Origin: Ilyonectria destructans
Taxonomy: Eukaryota; Ascomycota; Sordariomycetes; Hypocreales; Nectriaceae
Length of the DNA stretch: 64,000 nucleotides
Assembly: GCA_020740775.1 (NCBI GenBank)
Contig: JAHEWK010000013.1
Coordinates: forward strand, 1,488,001-1,552,000
Direction of reading: 5' to 3'
In this document: positions 1 to 11,191 of the stretch, piece by piece
Layout: every line of letters starts with the position of its first letter
How positions within the stretch are numbered: the stretch's first letter is position 1
The notes under the pieces: generated by a model
Database searches by the model: none
Told to the model about the DNA's origin: nothing
What the model saw: the letters and a program-made list of their open reading frames with translations, nothing else
Position numbers and translations under genes: made by a program

Positions 1-545
1 TCTTCGTCGTCGTCCTGCTCAGGGAAGAAGCGGCTAGTGCGGAGGACCAGGACCGGCATGTTGGTCTGCTTGTGCACAAGGAAGCACATATCCTCGGCGG
101 CAACCTTGGTGGCGCCATATATGTTTTTAGGGATGGGAACGACTGACTCTTCGATCCAGGCGGCAGGCGATCCTGGTTTGGGGCTCAGCGCGGCGCCAAA
201 GCTGCTTGTTGTGCTGAAGAAGACGAAGCTATCGACTTGCTTCTTGGCAGCCTCCTCCAGCAGAACCAAGGTTCCCGAGATGTTGGTGTCGATAAAGTCC
301 TGCTTGGAGTGGCTTTCGACATGAGGTTTGTGGAGAGTCGCAGCGTGAAGGACGTGTCGAATGGGGTTCTTTTCCAGGATCGAGGCTACAAATTCCCGAT
401 CCGAGATCGACCCGATGTGGTGAGTGTTATCGGAAGCTAAGATGTCGATGCCAAGAGGTGTGAAGCCCAACGCTGGCAGCGCAAGCATGAGAGCGGTGCC
501 GAGGTGGCCGGACGAACCAGTGACGAGAACATTGTAGGAATCCAT
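1..545 (-). CDS. NAD-dependent epimerase/dehydratase (extended SDR), 5' part only
   Basis: The gene runs off the left edge; the ATG is at 545-543 and about 181 codons are open to base 1. The N-terminus MDSYNVLVTGSSGHLG carries the GxxGxxG dinucleotide-binding turn of a Rossmann fold. A YGATK motif near residue 143 fits the catalytic YxxxK of short-chain dehydrogenases, and FFSTTSSFG just before it supplies the serine. Family knowledge: such proteins oxidise, epimerise or dehydrate nucleotide sugars or related carbonyl compounds in the cytosol. The substrate cannot be told from this half. No intron is needed in the visible part. Confidence 0.85.
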   Translation of the reverse strand, partial: MDSYNVLVTGSSGHLGTALMLALPALGFTPLGIDILASDNTHHIGSISDREFVASILEKNPIRHVLHAATLHKPHVESHSKQDFIDTNISGTLVLLEEAAKKQVDSFVFFSTTSSFGAALSPKPGSPAAWIEESVVPIPKNIYGATKVAAEDMCFLVHKQTNMPVLVLRTSRFFPEQDDDE

Positions 546-2724
546 TTTGGAGAGTTGCGGTGGAGGAGAAAGATGAATGAGGAGGTTGAATATGTAGGCG
601 GGGTGGGCGGCTCATCGGCGAATGACTCAACTCGACGGCGCCGACTTGCCAAGCCGCAACGGGTTGCGTTCCGAGGGCAAACGCGGAAGCAAAGATTGAA
701 AGACAAAACGAAGTCTTGTGGGCGAATATTCCGAAGTGACACGGCCACAGACACCGACTGTGATTCACAGACGAACGGTTGCATGCATGCGCCGGGCTAC
801 ATCGTCTGATTGTGGGAGGAGTGCCCGGGTTGATTCAATAGCCGACCTAAGCGACGATTGCTCTGGAGTCTGCCCATCAACTTCAATGGATCTGTAATAC
901 CTGTTGTCGTACACCTTGCGTTGCGTGCGACTCGAGCAATATTGTGTGCGATTCGGTGATGCAGGCCACGCCTCGGGGTAGACGAGAGGAAGGAGGCTTG
1001 ATCTTTGTCGCGGAGGGATTTCGGAAACAAAACGAGTCTTGGGAGTGGCGAGATCGTTCTTGAAAATGAAGGGCTCGTCTACGACATCACCCTTGACGCT
1101 AACGTTCGCAGAACGAGAGCGAGGAGTGCGGTCGGGGTGCCACGATGAGAAGGCTTGATGCCCTTGTTGAGACAACGCAAATGAGAGCCGTTTATCAGAC
1201 CACTGTCGGCAACCAAGCTGACGTCCACTGAAAGCTGCTGAGAGGCAGAAGTTTAGGTGTATACCTAAACATAATGATAATCTTTTAGGGCATATCTTAA
1301 ATAAATGCTAGCTAAAGATAAATAAACCTACCACCCTCGGGTTCTTGCGCGAGATCAGATGAAGCAAGTGTGAACTTGAACCCCGTCTGAAATCTCTTTT
1401 TCAAGAGCATGTTTCTCTGCACAGATGTGTGTGTGTTCAGACATATGATGAACTCTGGCTAGGTCAACGCCACAGAAATGTCAATCGAATGTTCCAATAG
1501 TGCTCCTACCCTTGCCAGAATGCATCAACAACATGAGCTATTCCGTACCAGTTCATCATAGTATTAGATAGTGTAGCTTTATTTAGTTAGCGCTGTAGTC
1601 CTATAGCATGTTATTGAAAGCGGACACGACAAAGTCATGGTGCGTCTGTACTGAGGTAGAGGCATTCTTAGCCGTGAAGCAACTATTTGGTGAGTTCAGG
1701 GAGTGCTGATAAGGTAAATAAATGAGATGGGAATTTATTTAACCCTTTTCGTGCGGCATACCTGAGCATCCATTATTGTAAATTATTGACCATGGTTATA
1801 AGTTGCCTGAGGCAATACAAAAGGGGCGTCTTCAACTTGAAATGTGACATTTTGGATTTTGAGACTCGACAAATCCAACAACCACCATTTGAGACCCGCG
1901 TGGTCCAAAGTCAGTCAAAGTTCGGATCCGTCTATTCTAAAAATAATAGTTGCTGCGAGACGGAAACTGTGTACGCTCAGTGGTCCTCTCAAGTCGCCTC
2001 AGCTAAATACTACAGACAACAAAGTCCCATTGAGATGGAGAATTGCATTGCATGTCTCCAATTAGGAGGAGCGACTTCAATCCCTCGTAGACAAGCTTGT
2101 AGCACAGGCAGTTCTAGGACAACCTCGTTCCTTTCTTTCGGTCGCACTCTACTTGCCACCGCCGGTTTGTGCTACCATGGGGCAAACACGAAGCATGCCG
2201 GGTAACAGAAGAAACAAGTGAGAATTCACATTCGGTATGGATGTTTGACACATTCAAAGCTTTGTATGTGCACGTGCATAAGTTGTTCCACAGCTTCGGC
2301 AAACGTGGTTGCTCATTTCGAAGCCTGGTCAACTCTTCATTTCTTTACTTCTCTGCTCGATTAAAAATGACATCCCCTATTACTGAGACTCTCTAATTTA
2401 TCACGATTTATTCTTCCTCCCCACTCTGGTTCTGCTTTCCTTTGCAAATGCCTTCTTAGTGACCTTAAGCAGTGCAGTGTTGGCAGCCGCCGGCATCTGA
2501 CGGCTATGGAGGATGGGGTTGGATGGCTGCCCTCCCAACAAGCCCTGCCCTGATTCACCCTCCACTCCCACACTCCCACACCCCCTCTTCAAACCTCCCA
2601 CCATCACCATTTACCCTTAATCGTCTCCTCCTGCACACTTCACGATACGCACCCTTTCCAACACCATTCGACCTTCGTGTCGGCCTAGTTCGACTTCGTC
2701 GCTCTGATTCCCGCTTCTTCTCTG
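546..2724. other. Intergenic: epimerase promoter, AT-rich island, helicase 5' flank
   Basis: I see no supportable gene here. The left part is the promoter of the epimerase. 1250-1330 is a TA-rich patch of the RIP-like kind found elsewhere in the window. 2540-2720 is pyrimidine-rich, as expected before a fungal transcription start. Open frames here are short and overlap without codon character. Confidence 0.6.
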
Positions 2725-2780
2725 GTATGACCCTCCTTCCAGTGGACCGGTGCTGCTGGTCGCTTCTAACATTGTGACAG
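2725..2780 (+). other. Probable 5'-UTR intron of the helicase gene
   Basis: The donor GTATGA at 2725 pairs with a branch-like CTAAC at 2766-2770 and the acceptor ACAG ending at 2780. The helicase ATG follows 3 nt later at 2784. The 56-nt length is typical of this genome. An additional upstream coding exon is possible but no convincing one is seen. Confidence 0.5.
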
Positions 2781-2783
2781 ACG

Positions 2784-5700
2784 ATGGCATTCCTTCGGCG
2801 GCCCACGAGAATGAACCACCAGGTGGCCCTGTGTCTTGACCAAGGTGACCTCGTCTTCCTCGGGGACGACCTGTTTCCCGGTACCAAGATCCAAGTCACG
2901 ATCAGATCCGACACCCCTACTCAAAACGACGCGTTTTTTGCCATCGTACTTTCTGTTCCTATGGATCGGCCAAAGGGAACGGGATACAGTTACTTGTCGA
3001 GCAACGATAAGGCAGACCGCCAAGAAATCCTCATCAAGATGCCGCTGGGGAAGTTCGACGCCAAGATCAAACCCCTGAGCGTGGAGTCTGCTGAAAGACT
3101 CTTGCCTCAAATGGCCATGCAAACCCCTGTCCCCCTTGGTGTCATCACTATCACCCTCCACAAGGATGCTCCTCTTCCTCGCGTTGACGGATTTCGACAG
3201 CCATTTGCCAGCACTGATGCCCAAGTCCATTCTTGGATGAACGAGGACACACCGATCCTGGGAGTTTGTTCTCTCTCCCAGCTCCTTCGTGGTCGACGCT
3301 TCCTCCTGATCTGCAAAGAGGCGGTGGGTGTCCGCGACTTGTTGCCCGCGGCTACCAATCCTATTCAATGGGCTGGATACCCGTTCAGCCCTCATTGAGT
3401 GTTGAAGGAATCTCCGCTCTGGTGGTTGCTAACCTGACACAGGAATCATTGGGACATGCAGAGGTACAGAAAAGAGATTCCCATCAACCTCGGCATGCAA
3501 TACCGACCTGTCTACACCTGGGACTCCATCACCAACATGATCAAAACCCTTTCCATGCCGTACGCCGCTGACGCGTTTTGGTTGATCTCGGACGCCGAGG
3601 CACTGGGAAAGATGATGTTCAGAGCGGCGTTCGTGCCGCTCAACCAGAAAGATGTCGGGCGCAACAATGTCAGCGAATTCTATTGCTATGTGGCGATTCC
3701 CGAGAAACTGGTAAGCGACTTCTTTGCATCTCAGTTGCCTCATCCATTCTGTATAAACTAACTGTGTGTAGAAACATGAGTTCAACGAAACCTGGCCTCG
3801 GATGTTCCACACCACCCAGACGCTTGGGGTTCACATCGTGAGGCCGAATTTTGAATTCGTTTGGAACGCCGTCATCGACCAAGACGCACCCCCATGGTTC
3901 GTCCGAAACGACATCTATGTTCTGCGAGTCCGACCGGCATCTCAAAGCGAAAAGTTTGCGCCCGCATCCTTCGGCAGTTACAAACAAGCGGAGTGCAACC
4001 CACAGATGTAGGAATCTGTCAAGCTCTCGTTCCACAACTCGTTGATCACACCGGAGAAACGCGAGAAGGTGAGGGTTTCCAACCTAGAGAAGAACGAAAG
4101 AAAGCGCGTGGATGCTCTCAACGCACTCGATTTTGTACCAGATCCCACCCTGGTTGAAGAGAATGGAACCCAGGAAGACGAGCATGCCAGAGCCAAAGTT
4201 TGGACCTTTAATGTTCTCAGGGCTCTTGACCGAGACTTCAAGCGAGGAAGAGGGTTTTGGTTTTCGCTCAATGGTATTCCAGCTCCTCCCCCCATCGACA
4301 TGCTTCCGTCTTGGGCACAGTCTTTGGTCCCTGATGACAAGGATTCCTTTGGCCTTCTTCCCGTCCGCAACATCTTCTCTGTCCCGGATGATCTTCGAGA
4401 AACGATTCTTTCGCGGTTCAACCCTGAAGTGCGAGACGAGATTGTCGAATACATCGAATCTGCCACCATGGCTCAGTTGGCATTCGTCGGTTTCGCGGGC
4501 GCAGGCAAGACGGAGTTGCTCGGCACTTCAGCCTGCATTCTGCTAGAAAACCCTGACATAACATCCATCTACGTCTCAGCACCAACCAATGTTGCCACCA
4601 GCAATATTTGCGATCGCATTGCCAAGATTCATGGTGAAATAGTGGAGGACTTCAACAAGTTCCATACTCGCAAAATACGACAAAGACTCATCCTTCGCGG
4701 GTATTCCGACGAGTCTGAGATGAAAGCCTTTTGGAGTATTCTGCAGCGACGCAACACCACCAACTTCGACAGGGGCGTCAACAATCCATGGCAAGGCGGT
4801 GCATGGGACTTACCACACTCTCTTGCCTTCCACGCTCTTCAGCTGTTTGGGTACGTCGATGCGAACGTGCCGGCTCTTTCCACCAACTGCAGCGAGGCTT
4901 TCGCTACCCTCCAGAACAAGTACAAAGACAAGGTGGAATATGCTGGTATTTTTGACTATGCGAGAGGCACAAGGCAGGGAAACGGCGCCGAATTTGACAA
5001 GAAGCTTCTGGTGCATGTCGTTCGAGACATCCTTTCAGCTGCGGACCTTGTCTGTACTACACCAATGATGGCGGCAGACGACTTCTACAGACCCAAAAAT
5101 CTCGCTTGCGACGCGGTGATTCTCGACGAGGCTGGAGCAATGTGCATGGGCGATGCTGAACTTGTCAGAGGAAACACGATGAAGCCTTGCATTCTCGGAG
5201 GAGATTACAGACAACTTCCGCCCGTCATCATGTCAGCCAGGGACGTGGAGCTTGCACCACCCACGGTTTCCAACAACAGATCAACAGCCATTCAGGCAGC
5301 GAAGGATAGGCGACGTCTCGGAAAGCCTCGCAATCGCTTTGCGCAATATGGTGAAGTATCGACTCTGGAGTATCTCGGTCGCAGTGGATGGCCCATCTTT
5401 CCTCTCAGCATTCAGTATCGCATGGTCAATGGTCTTTTTGACATGTCGCAGAGCATCTTTTATTCTGACCTGAACGATCGCTTCTCCTATGGACCAACTT
5501 CAGCGGTCGAAAACCACCCCGTCGCAAGCCAGATCGAGCAGTGGGTCAAGAGGAAGTTCTCCGTCTCTTCCCCGAGGGAACAGATATATCCTCTGTTCAT
5601 CTCTGTATCAATATCACAATGCATCCAGGATGGCAGTTCGCGATACAACCCTGCTCATAACCTGTGTGCCCTCAACCTGGTTCGTGAGTTGATGACCGAT

Positions 5701-6141
5701 CTTTCGCTGGGCGTCAGCAGTTTCGGCATCATTACCATGTACAGCCGGAACAAACGGGCGCTGGAAGAAATGACCGAAGCAGATCCCAGGCTCAAAGGAA
5801 TTGAATGCAGCACGGTGGACTCTTTCCAAGGTCGCGAAGCTCAGATCATCATTCTGGTTCTTGTTGTCACCGCCAAAACTGGACCTGGTTTCACTTCGCA
5901 TCGCCAACGACTGAATGTCGCCACGAGCCGACAACAAGATTATATGTTCATAGTGGGAGACTGGCTTACAACGCACGCTTCTGGTGGAGATGGTGGCATG
6001 GATGAAGCTATGCGAAAAATGTTCAAGTGGTTCAAGACAAACAACCGCATTGTCGACACCTCGTCTGCTTTACGTGGCAGCTCTCTGGTCAGAAACTCCA
6101 TGCATTCTGGGGATATAGCGGACTTGCAAAGTTGGTGGTAG
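2784..6141 (+). CDS. UPF1/DNA2-like superfamily 1 helicase, with an in-frame TAG at 4009
   Basis: Model: 2784-3382, 3443-3710, 3772-6141, about 1078 residues if the internal TAG is ignored. Intron 1 (60 nt, GTTCAG...CTAACCTGACACAG) and intron 2 (61 nt) both keep frame. The C-terminal two thirds shows the SF1 motifs in order: Walker A GFAGAGKTE (near 4492), Walker B DEAG (near 5128), GGDYRQLPP (motif III), SIQYRM (motif IV), TVDSFQGREAQ (motif V) and NVATSRQQ (motif VI). Family knowledge: ATP-driven 5'-3' RNA or DNA unwinding; this divergent fungal branch has no assigned role. The N-terminal ~400 residues match no domain I know. A TAG at 4009-4011 interrupts a frame that otherwise stays open on both sides. 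It may be a nonsense mutation, a sequencing error or a hidden intron with poor signals; I could not choose. If the break is real, two proteins or a pseudogene result. Confidence 0.75.
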
Positions 6142-6354
6142 ATGGAAAGATTGTGGCGGTATGTGCATTGGGATGTGCAAAAGTCCAGACAAAATGGCAT
6201 GTACTTGAGCTAAGCCGGTCACCGTCATGGTGAAGGATGTACATCACGAGGCTAACTGCTTACCAGCATTGGAGATGCAGTCATGTATGTAAAGTAATGT
6301 ATATTGTGCGAATACAAATGCTTCCAAAAATAAATTGAACGTCCAGATCGTGAA

Positions 6355-8110
6355 TTACATTAAAAATATCCTCGCCTGTGGGAGTAGACTCGTCCATCTG
6401 TCTCCTAGACTCCTCCTAGTCCAAATCACCCGGAGATGCTGAAGTCCTCTCAACACATTTACGAAGCCGCTTCTCATATAATAGCGCAGCAATAGATGTT
6501 CAAAAAATGATTTGTGCTCCTCTAGAACACAGTCGGACGCTGCCATGAAGCTGGCCCAAATTAGAACTTGCTCTCCGGGTGACCCAGGGGGGAACGTTTC
6601 GAGCGTCTCCTTGAAACGCTCCACACGGCTGATGGAATCGGAGACGCTGTCTGTCGGTATTGGGGGGCCATACGACGAGTCCCAGATTGCTTGTCGAAGG
6701 TAGATTTCGTGCGCCTGCCCTATCAAGGTCGTGATGTGTGCGACAGCTGCGGCGTGGCCGGGTCGTTGTTGGGAGCAATAGTTGAGACAATCGAAAAGCT
6801 GCGCCATTTGAGCTTGAGAAGAAAGGGTCTGGAGACCACTCTGTTCACTGAGTAGTGGTGCCGCATAGACTCGCATCCTGGTCCGTCAGTATTGTCTGAA
6901 GATTTTGCGAGGATGCAGGTGTTGGTTAATCTTATCCTCACTCAAGGGAAGACGATCTGATTGAAACAACTTACTTGCGGATTTGCCGTATCATGAAGTC
7001 GGCCAACTCGCCACCACCCAGGCCATCCTCCCCGCCAATCGTCTCAAGCGCAGCTTGCAACATGTGGAATAATACTGGGAAATCTTCAGAGGCTGTCACC
7101 ATGGCGGCAGTCAGGAGAACAAGTATCGCTAGTAGAACCGAGTGCCTAGTGGAAGGATCGCAGCCTCTTAGTTCTTGTCGCTGCCGCAGACCCATGATGG
7201 TGCGGGCATAGAGACGGTCGGCATCGGTTTCCTGGTGTGGCTGGAGTAGTGATTCGACTGCAGATCCAGCTAGAAGAGCTTGCATATTCTGCTTCTTGGA
7301 CTCTGTGACTGACAAGTGGAATGCAGAGACAGATAGAACCGCGTTCATAACCAATGTATCGGCATGGGCGATCGGAAGCACTAGGTGGCGCCAGCCATTG
7401 TGAAGGCCATCTATGGCGACCATCTCTTGTGCGATATGATCCGAGACTTGAGACAATTAGCGAAGAGCTTCAAAGTCGGGAGGTGACAAACAATGTAAAA
7501 GGAGAAGTCTCTCCCATGGAGAACCGCTACTCGGTGACGGCTGGGAGATCATATGAGCGGGGTAGGTGAGCGAGTGGGTATCAGGATGCATCGGGTTGAC
7601 CGCGACGGATAACTCGTCGCATTCATTAAGGGACCCTATTGAGAAGTCGTCCGAGTTTGGGTATACTTCGGCGGTGATGTCTTCAACCAGGACGTCTTCA
7701 CACGACACAAGTTGGACGCTTCTCGTGGGTTCAGCGACGTCCGCGGTTGATGAGTAGTGTTGGAAGGCTATTGGCAAATTCGCTGTCTCCAGTAGCTTCC
7801 CAGGTGTTGAATCTTGCGAGTTCAAGTCACGAATTTGAGGCACCTGTTCTCTTCTGGACATGTCAGTCCTGGATGCTGAATGCGACCGGGCCTCATACTC
7901 ATCTACACAAGGGGCTGTCTTGCCCGCCCACTTGCCCCTAGCAGCGATTCCATCATTGAAACGATGGCGAATGCCGAGGCCACTGCATTCTATACCCCTG
8001 GAGGCACATTTCTGGCACTGCGGAGTGGCACGGTCGCAGCTTATGCGACGTTGTGAGCACTCATAGCAGCCTTTGATCTTGGGCCTGTAAGCTCGATGCT
8101 TGCGCGGCAT
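6355..8110 (-). CDS. Zn2Cys6 fungal transcription factor
   Basis: Exons on the minus strand: 8110-7492, 7446-6975, 6877-6355, giving 537 residues. Intron 1 is only 45 nt (GTTTGT...GCTAATTGTCTCAAG); removing it joins LLLLH to FSDHIAQEM, the start of a typical fungal-specific TF domain (Fungal_trans_2 type). Intron 2 is 97 nt with an ACTGAC branch site. Residues 15-42 form the binuclear zinc cluster C-x2-C-x6-C-x6-C-x2-C-x6-C. Helical regulatory sequence fills the rest. It is transcribed away from the FAD oxidase at 8585, sharing a ~470-nt upstream region, so it is the obvious candidate regulator of that enzyme. This is inference; such pairs are common in fungal catabolic loci. Confidence 0.88.
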
Positions 8111-8584
8111 AATTGCCTACTAGGTCCACTGGCTTCAGCGTTTGGGCGATAGCCCCATCGTATGTTTGTCTCGCGACTCACTGAGCAGTCAATAGCGACA
8201 CGGGTCTCAGTGTAATTGGGATGTGGTGGTCTGTGAGTTTCTCCATGAGAGAGGAAATGGAAACTCAAAAGAGACCCAGTGCGTCGCGATCTAGACCTAC
8301 AAGCGGACTAGGCGTATCGTTGGAGATGTGGAGATGTGGAGATGATCTTGGACGCAGCCACTTGCCCAAACTAGGCTTCTATAATGAGACCACACTCATG
8401 TGAACGCTCTCGTACAACTTCCCAATTAGGCTTGAATAATGAGACCAGCCCGCAGACTCATAGGTTTACTTGACAATATATTTACCATGACTTCCATGTT
8501 GGAGCCGTTGAGCATATTCCTCCTTCATGTCCGCACCCAATCTGTTGACTACACCACTTCCTTTCTTCAATTTATCCTATTAAA
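8111..8584. promoter_or_regulatory. Shared divergent promoter of the Zn2Cys6 factor and FAD oxidase
   Basis: This 474-nt gap separates two head-to-head genes. A short direct repeat, GGAGATGTGGAGATGTGGAG, lies near 8323-8342. A pyrimidine-rich stretch precedes the oxidase ATG. No CGG-N-CCG dyad typical of Zn2Cys6 binding was picked out with confidence. Confidence 0.45.
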
Positions 8585-10000
8585 ATGTCTGGCTCACCAG
8601 ACGGCGTTTATGAGCCGGGAATCATCGATCCCGGTGTCCCTGTTGAGAACTCTACAAACTCATTTTGGCTGTCCTCCCCGCACCCGCTCGCCAACCATCA
8701 ATCTCCATGGCCGACTACTGTGGACATTGTCATCATCGGCTCGGGCATTTCCGGTACAAGCATCGCACAAACCATCACATCCAAACGTCCAGATCTCAAA
8801 GTCACCCTCATTGATGCGCGGTCCCTGTGCTCCGGCGCGACAGGCCGAAATGGCGGGCACATCAAGACCATGGCATTTGCCGTCTGGGAGGACCGTAAAC
8901 GGGCTTTTGGTATTGATGAAGCCATCAAAATTACCGCCTTTGAGCATAGCCACCTTGATGCGATGACAGATGCAATCCACGATAATTCTCTCGACTGCAA
9001 CCTTCTCCCCACTGAAGGTGTCGACGTCTACTATGACCAGAAGACATTCGACAAGGCTGTCGCTGCTCTCAGCGATATGCGAGCACACATTCCACACCTG
9101 GCTGATAAATACAAGGTGTACACGGATCAAGCTACTTTACGGAAAATTATGAAGCTGTCTCCGCGTTGTGTGGGAGCCATCGTTGTCCCCGCCGCTTCAG
9201 TCTGGCCATACAAAATGGTCACTGGCTTGCTAGGCGGCATGATTGAGTCTGGAAAGCTCAACGTTCAAACAAACACCAAAGTACAGAAAATCGACGACTT
9301 TGAAGGTGATTTTGCCGTTGTCCATACCGACCGCGGGGATATCAAGGCCATGCATGTTGTGCACGCTACCAACGGCTGGATGGGTCACCTGCTACCAGAG
9401 ATGCGGCCATTCCTGTCACCCGTCCGGGGCAATGTTGTGCGCTACGGATCTGTGGGGAGCGACAACGATATGGAGGCCGGAACAGGAACATCGCCAATGG
9501 GCATCGATAAGAGATTCTCATTCTGGTTACGCTATTCCGAGCACGACTACGACTACCTGATCCAGCGTGCCCCGGGCGATGTTGTGGTTGGGCGAGCCAA
9601 CACCGGCCGCAAAGCAACTGGTGATGATAGCGAGACTGACTTGCAACCTCATGCGCATCTGCGTGGCTTCCCCGCTGAAGCCTTTAGCTCACCCGATCGA
9701 GGTTCGTCTGCGCACATTACACACGCCTGGTCTGGTATCCTAGGATTTACCCAGGACGCCATGCCTTTTGTGGGTCGGCTACCTTTCCCAGGTCGGAGTC
9801 ACCAGTGGGTATGCGGTGGCTATCATGGGATTGGAATGGTCAAAGCCTTCAGGACAGGCCAAATGGCTGCTTTGATGATCCTTGGGGAGGAATTGAGTGA
9901 TGACTACCCTAGATCGATGCTGGTCACGGAAGAGAGGATCAAGGCACTAAGGAGGTCGCTCGATGTTGGCACAGGCAGCGCGGTCAAGGCCAAGCTATGA
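8585..10000 (+). CDS. FAD-dependent oxidoreductase (DAO family; amine/amino-acid oxidase-like)
   Basis: Single exon, 471 residues. After a ~45-residue leader, DIVIIGSGISGTSIAQ is the GxGxxG FAD-binding strand-turn-helix. CSGATGRNGGHIK follows, the second FAD contact typical of the D-amino-acid oxidase / sarcosine oxidase / glycine oxidase superfamily. Near the C-terminus HAWSGILGFTQDAMPFVG and CGGYHGIGMVKAF match the family's conserved end (W.G.....D..P.vG and G..G.G). Family knowledge: oxidative deamination or demethylation of an amine or amino acid with H2O2 release. No signal peptide or peroxisomal tripeptide is seen (it ends KAKL, which is only loosely like PTS1 SKL). The divergent Zn2Cys6 gene is its likely regulator. 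Confidence 0.88.
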   Translation: MSGSPDGVYEPGIIDPGVPVENSTNSFWLSSPHPLANHQSPWPTTVDIVIIGSGISGTSIAQTITSKRPDLKVTLIDARSLCSGATGRNGGHIKTMAFAVWEDRKRAFGIDEAIKITAFEHSHLDAMTDAIHDNSLDCNLLPTEGVDVYYDQKTFDKAVAALSDMRAHIPHLADKYKVYTDQATLRKIMKLSPRCVGAIVVPAASVWPYKMVTGLLGGMIESGKLNVQTNTKVQKIDDFEGDFAVVHTDRGDIKAMHVVHATNGWMGHLLPEMRPFLSPVRGNVVRYGSVGSDNDMEAGTGTSPMGIDKRFSFWLRYSEHDYDYLIQRAPGDVVVGRANTGRKATGDDSETDLQPHAHLRGFPAEAFSSPDRGSSAHITHAWSGILGFTQDAMPFVGRLPFPGRSHQWVCGGYHGIGMVKAFRTGQMAALMILGEELSDDYPRSMLVTEERIKALRRSLDVGTGSAVKAKL

Positions 10001-10390
10001 AGAAGCCCTCTCCCTGTTTTATGCAGTGTGCCTCTCATTCCGATGACCATAATGGGATTTTCTAAATTGGACTACACAATGCACATGTAATGACTCCGAT
10101 TTGCGCGATGAATGTCCCCAAAGCGGTCGTGACTTTGAGAATAACATGAAAAGTAGAACGCGTCATATGAGGCTTCAAGATGCATGATACCAATTTTTTT
10201 GTTTTGTCTACTATCTCCCTTCAGTTCAACTGAATATTAATACGCCAACATCCGTAAAGCCATCGCCAAGCACAATACCAGCGCGGGCATTGATTCTCAA
10301 CTCCATAATGGTGTTGAACCATCGCAGAGAGCCGTGCATTAATCATACAATTTTCCGCCGCGTCGCGTTGTTTAGCCCAAACTCAATCAC
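10001..10390. other. Convergent 3' flanks, no gene seen
   Basis: The 3' ends of the FAD oxidase (+) and the CAP gene (-) face each other. AT-rich stretches fit polyadenylation regions. Nothing else is visible. Confidence 0.6.
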
Positions 10391-11191
10391 TCAGTAAGGC
10401 CTCAAACCACCGATGTTTCCGGGCTTCGAATATCGAGCAACTGTGTAGTATCCACCCTTTCCGTTGGAGGCACTTGCGATACCCAGCCTGGTGCTCGTAT
10501 TCCACATGACCTGAGCTGGACTAGAGTTAACAATAGTCACCACACTTGAAGTTATATCTTACTATAATGGCCGTATGCAGCAAAGTCTCCCTTTGGAATG
10601 ATTTCGTTGTGGTATTTCGGTTTTTCGGCGATCCTAGAAATGATGAGTATATTCAATTGTGAGATTGACGAGATGCTCACCATCCTTTAGTACCGACAAC
10701 CCCGGGTTGTTTGATAGGCACCGACGACCTGGATAAATAAGCATGTGGTTCTTGTACATTTCACGCAACACCTACTCTGAATATGCTAAATTCTCGCCCT
10801 GGTTGATTCGGTCGTCATACGCAGAGTGCGCCAGTTTGCCACTCTTGGCGAGCTTCTTGGCATAGGTAAGGGCGTACCTTGCGAGCGTGGGGGACCAAAC
10901 CATTGCCCCGACTTTCTTCTTCTTGCGTTCGACGTTGTGCAAACGGAGGGATTCTTTCTGATCTGCGTTAATGGCCCTAGGGAATATGTCCCTCCGCTCT
11001 GGGAGTTCGGGGCCTATCAGTGATCTTTTCGAGTCGGGTTTGACGAGCTCTGGGCCTCCCAGGATGACCACCAAGTCGGAACACGTAGAATCAGCTTGCA
11101 CATCCCTGCTGTCGATGGGGATTAGACCCGCCATGACAACGGACGGGACGCTGAAGAGGAGCAGGTTCGCGGAGACTGTGGAAAACAACAT
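10391..11191 (-). CDS. Secreted CAP/SCP (PR-1-like) domain protein
   Basis: Minus-strand exons 11191-10776, 10728-10681, 10633-10563, 10515-10391; 219 residues. All three introns are exactly 47 nt. Residues 1-21 (MLFSTVSANLL...VVMA) form a signal peptide. The CAP domain starts at LRLHNVERKKK and continues LAHSAYDDRINQGENLAYSE, WIAEKPKYHNEI and GHYTQVMWNTSTRLGIA. The last matches the CAP signature GHYTQ-V-W and retains the histidine/glutamate cavity pattern. Family knowledge: extracellular proteins that bind sterols, fatty acids or divalent ions, in fungi tied to host contact and lipid export. The protein ends after the signature and is short compared with family members that carry long C-terminal tails. 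Confidence 0.85.
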
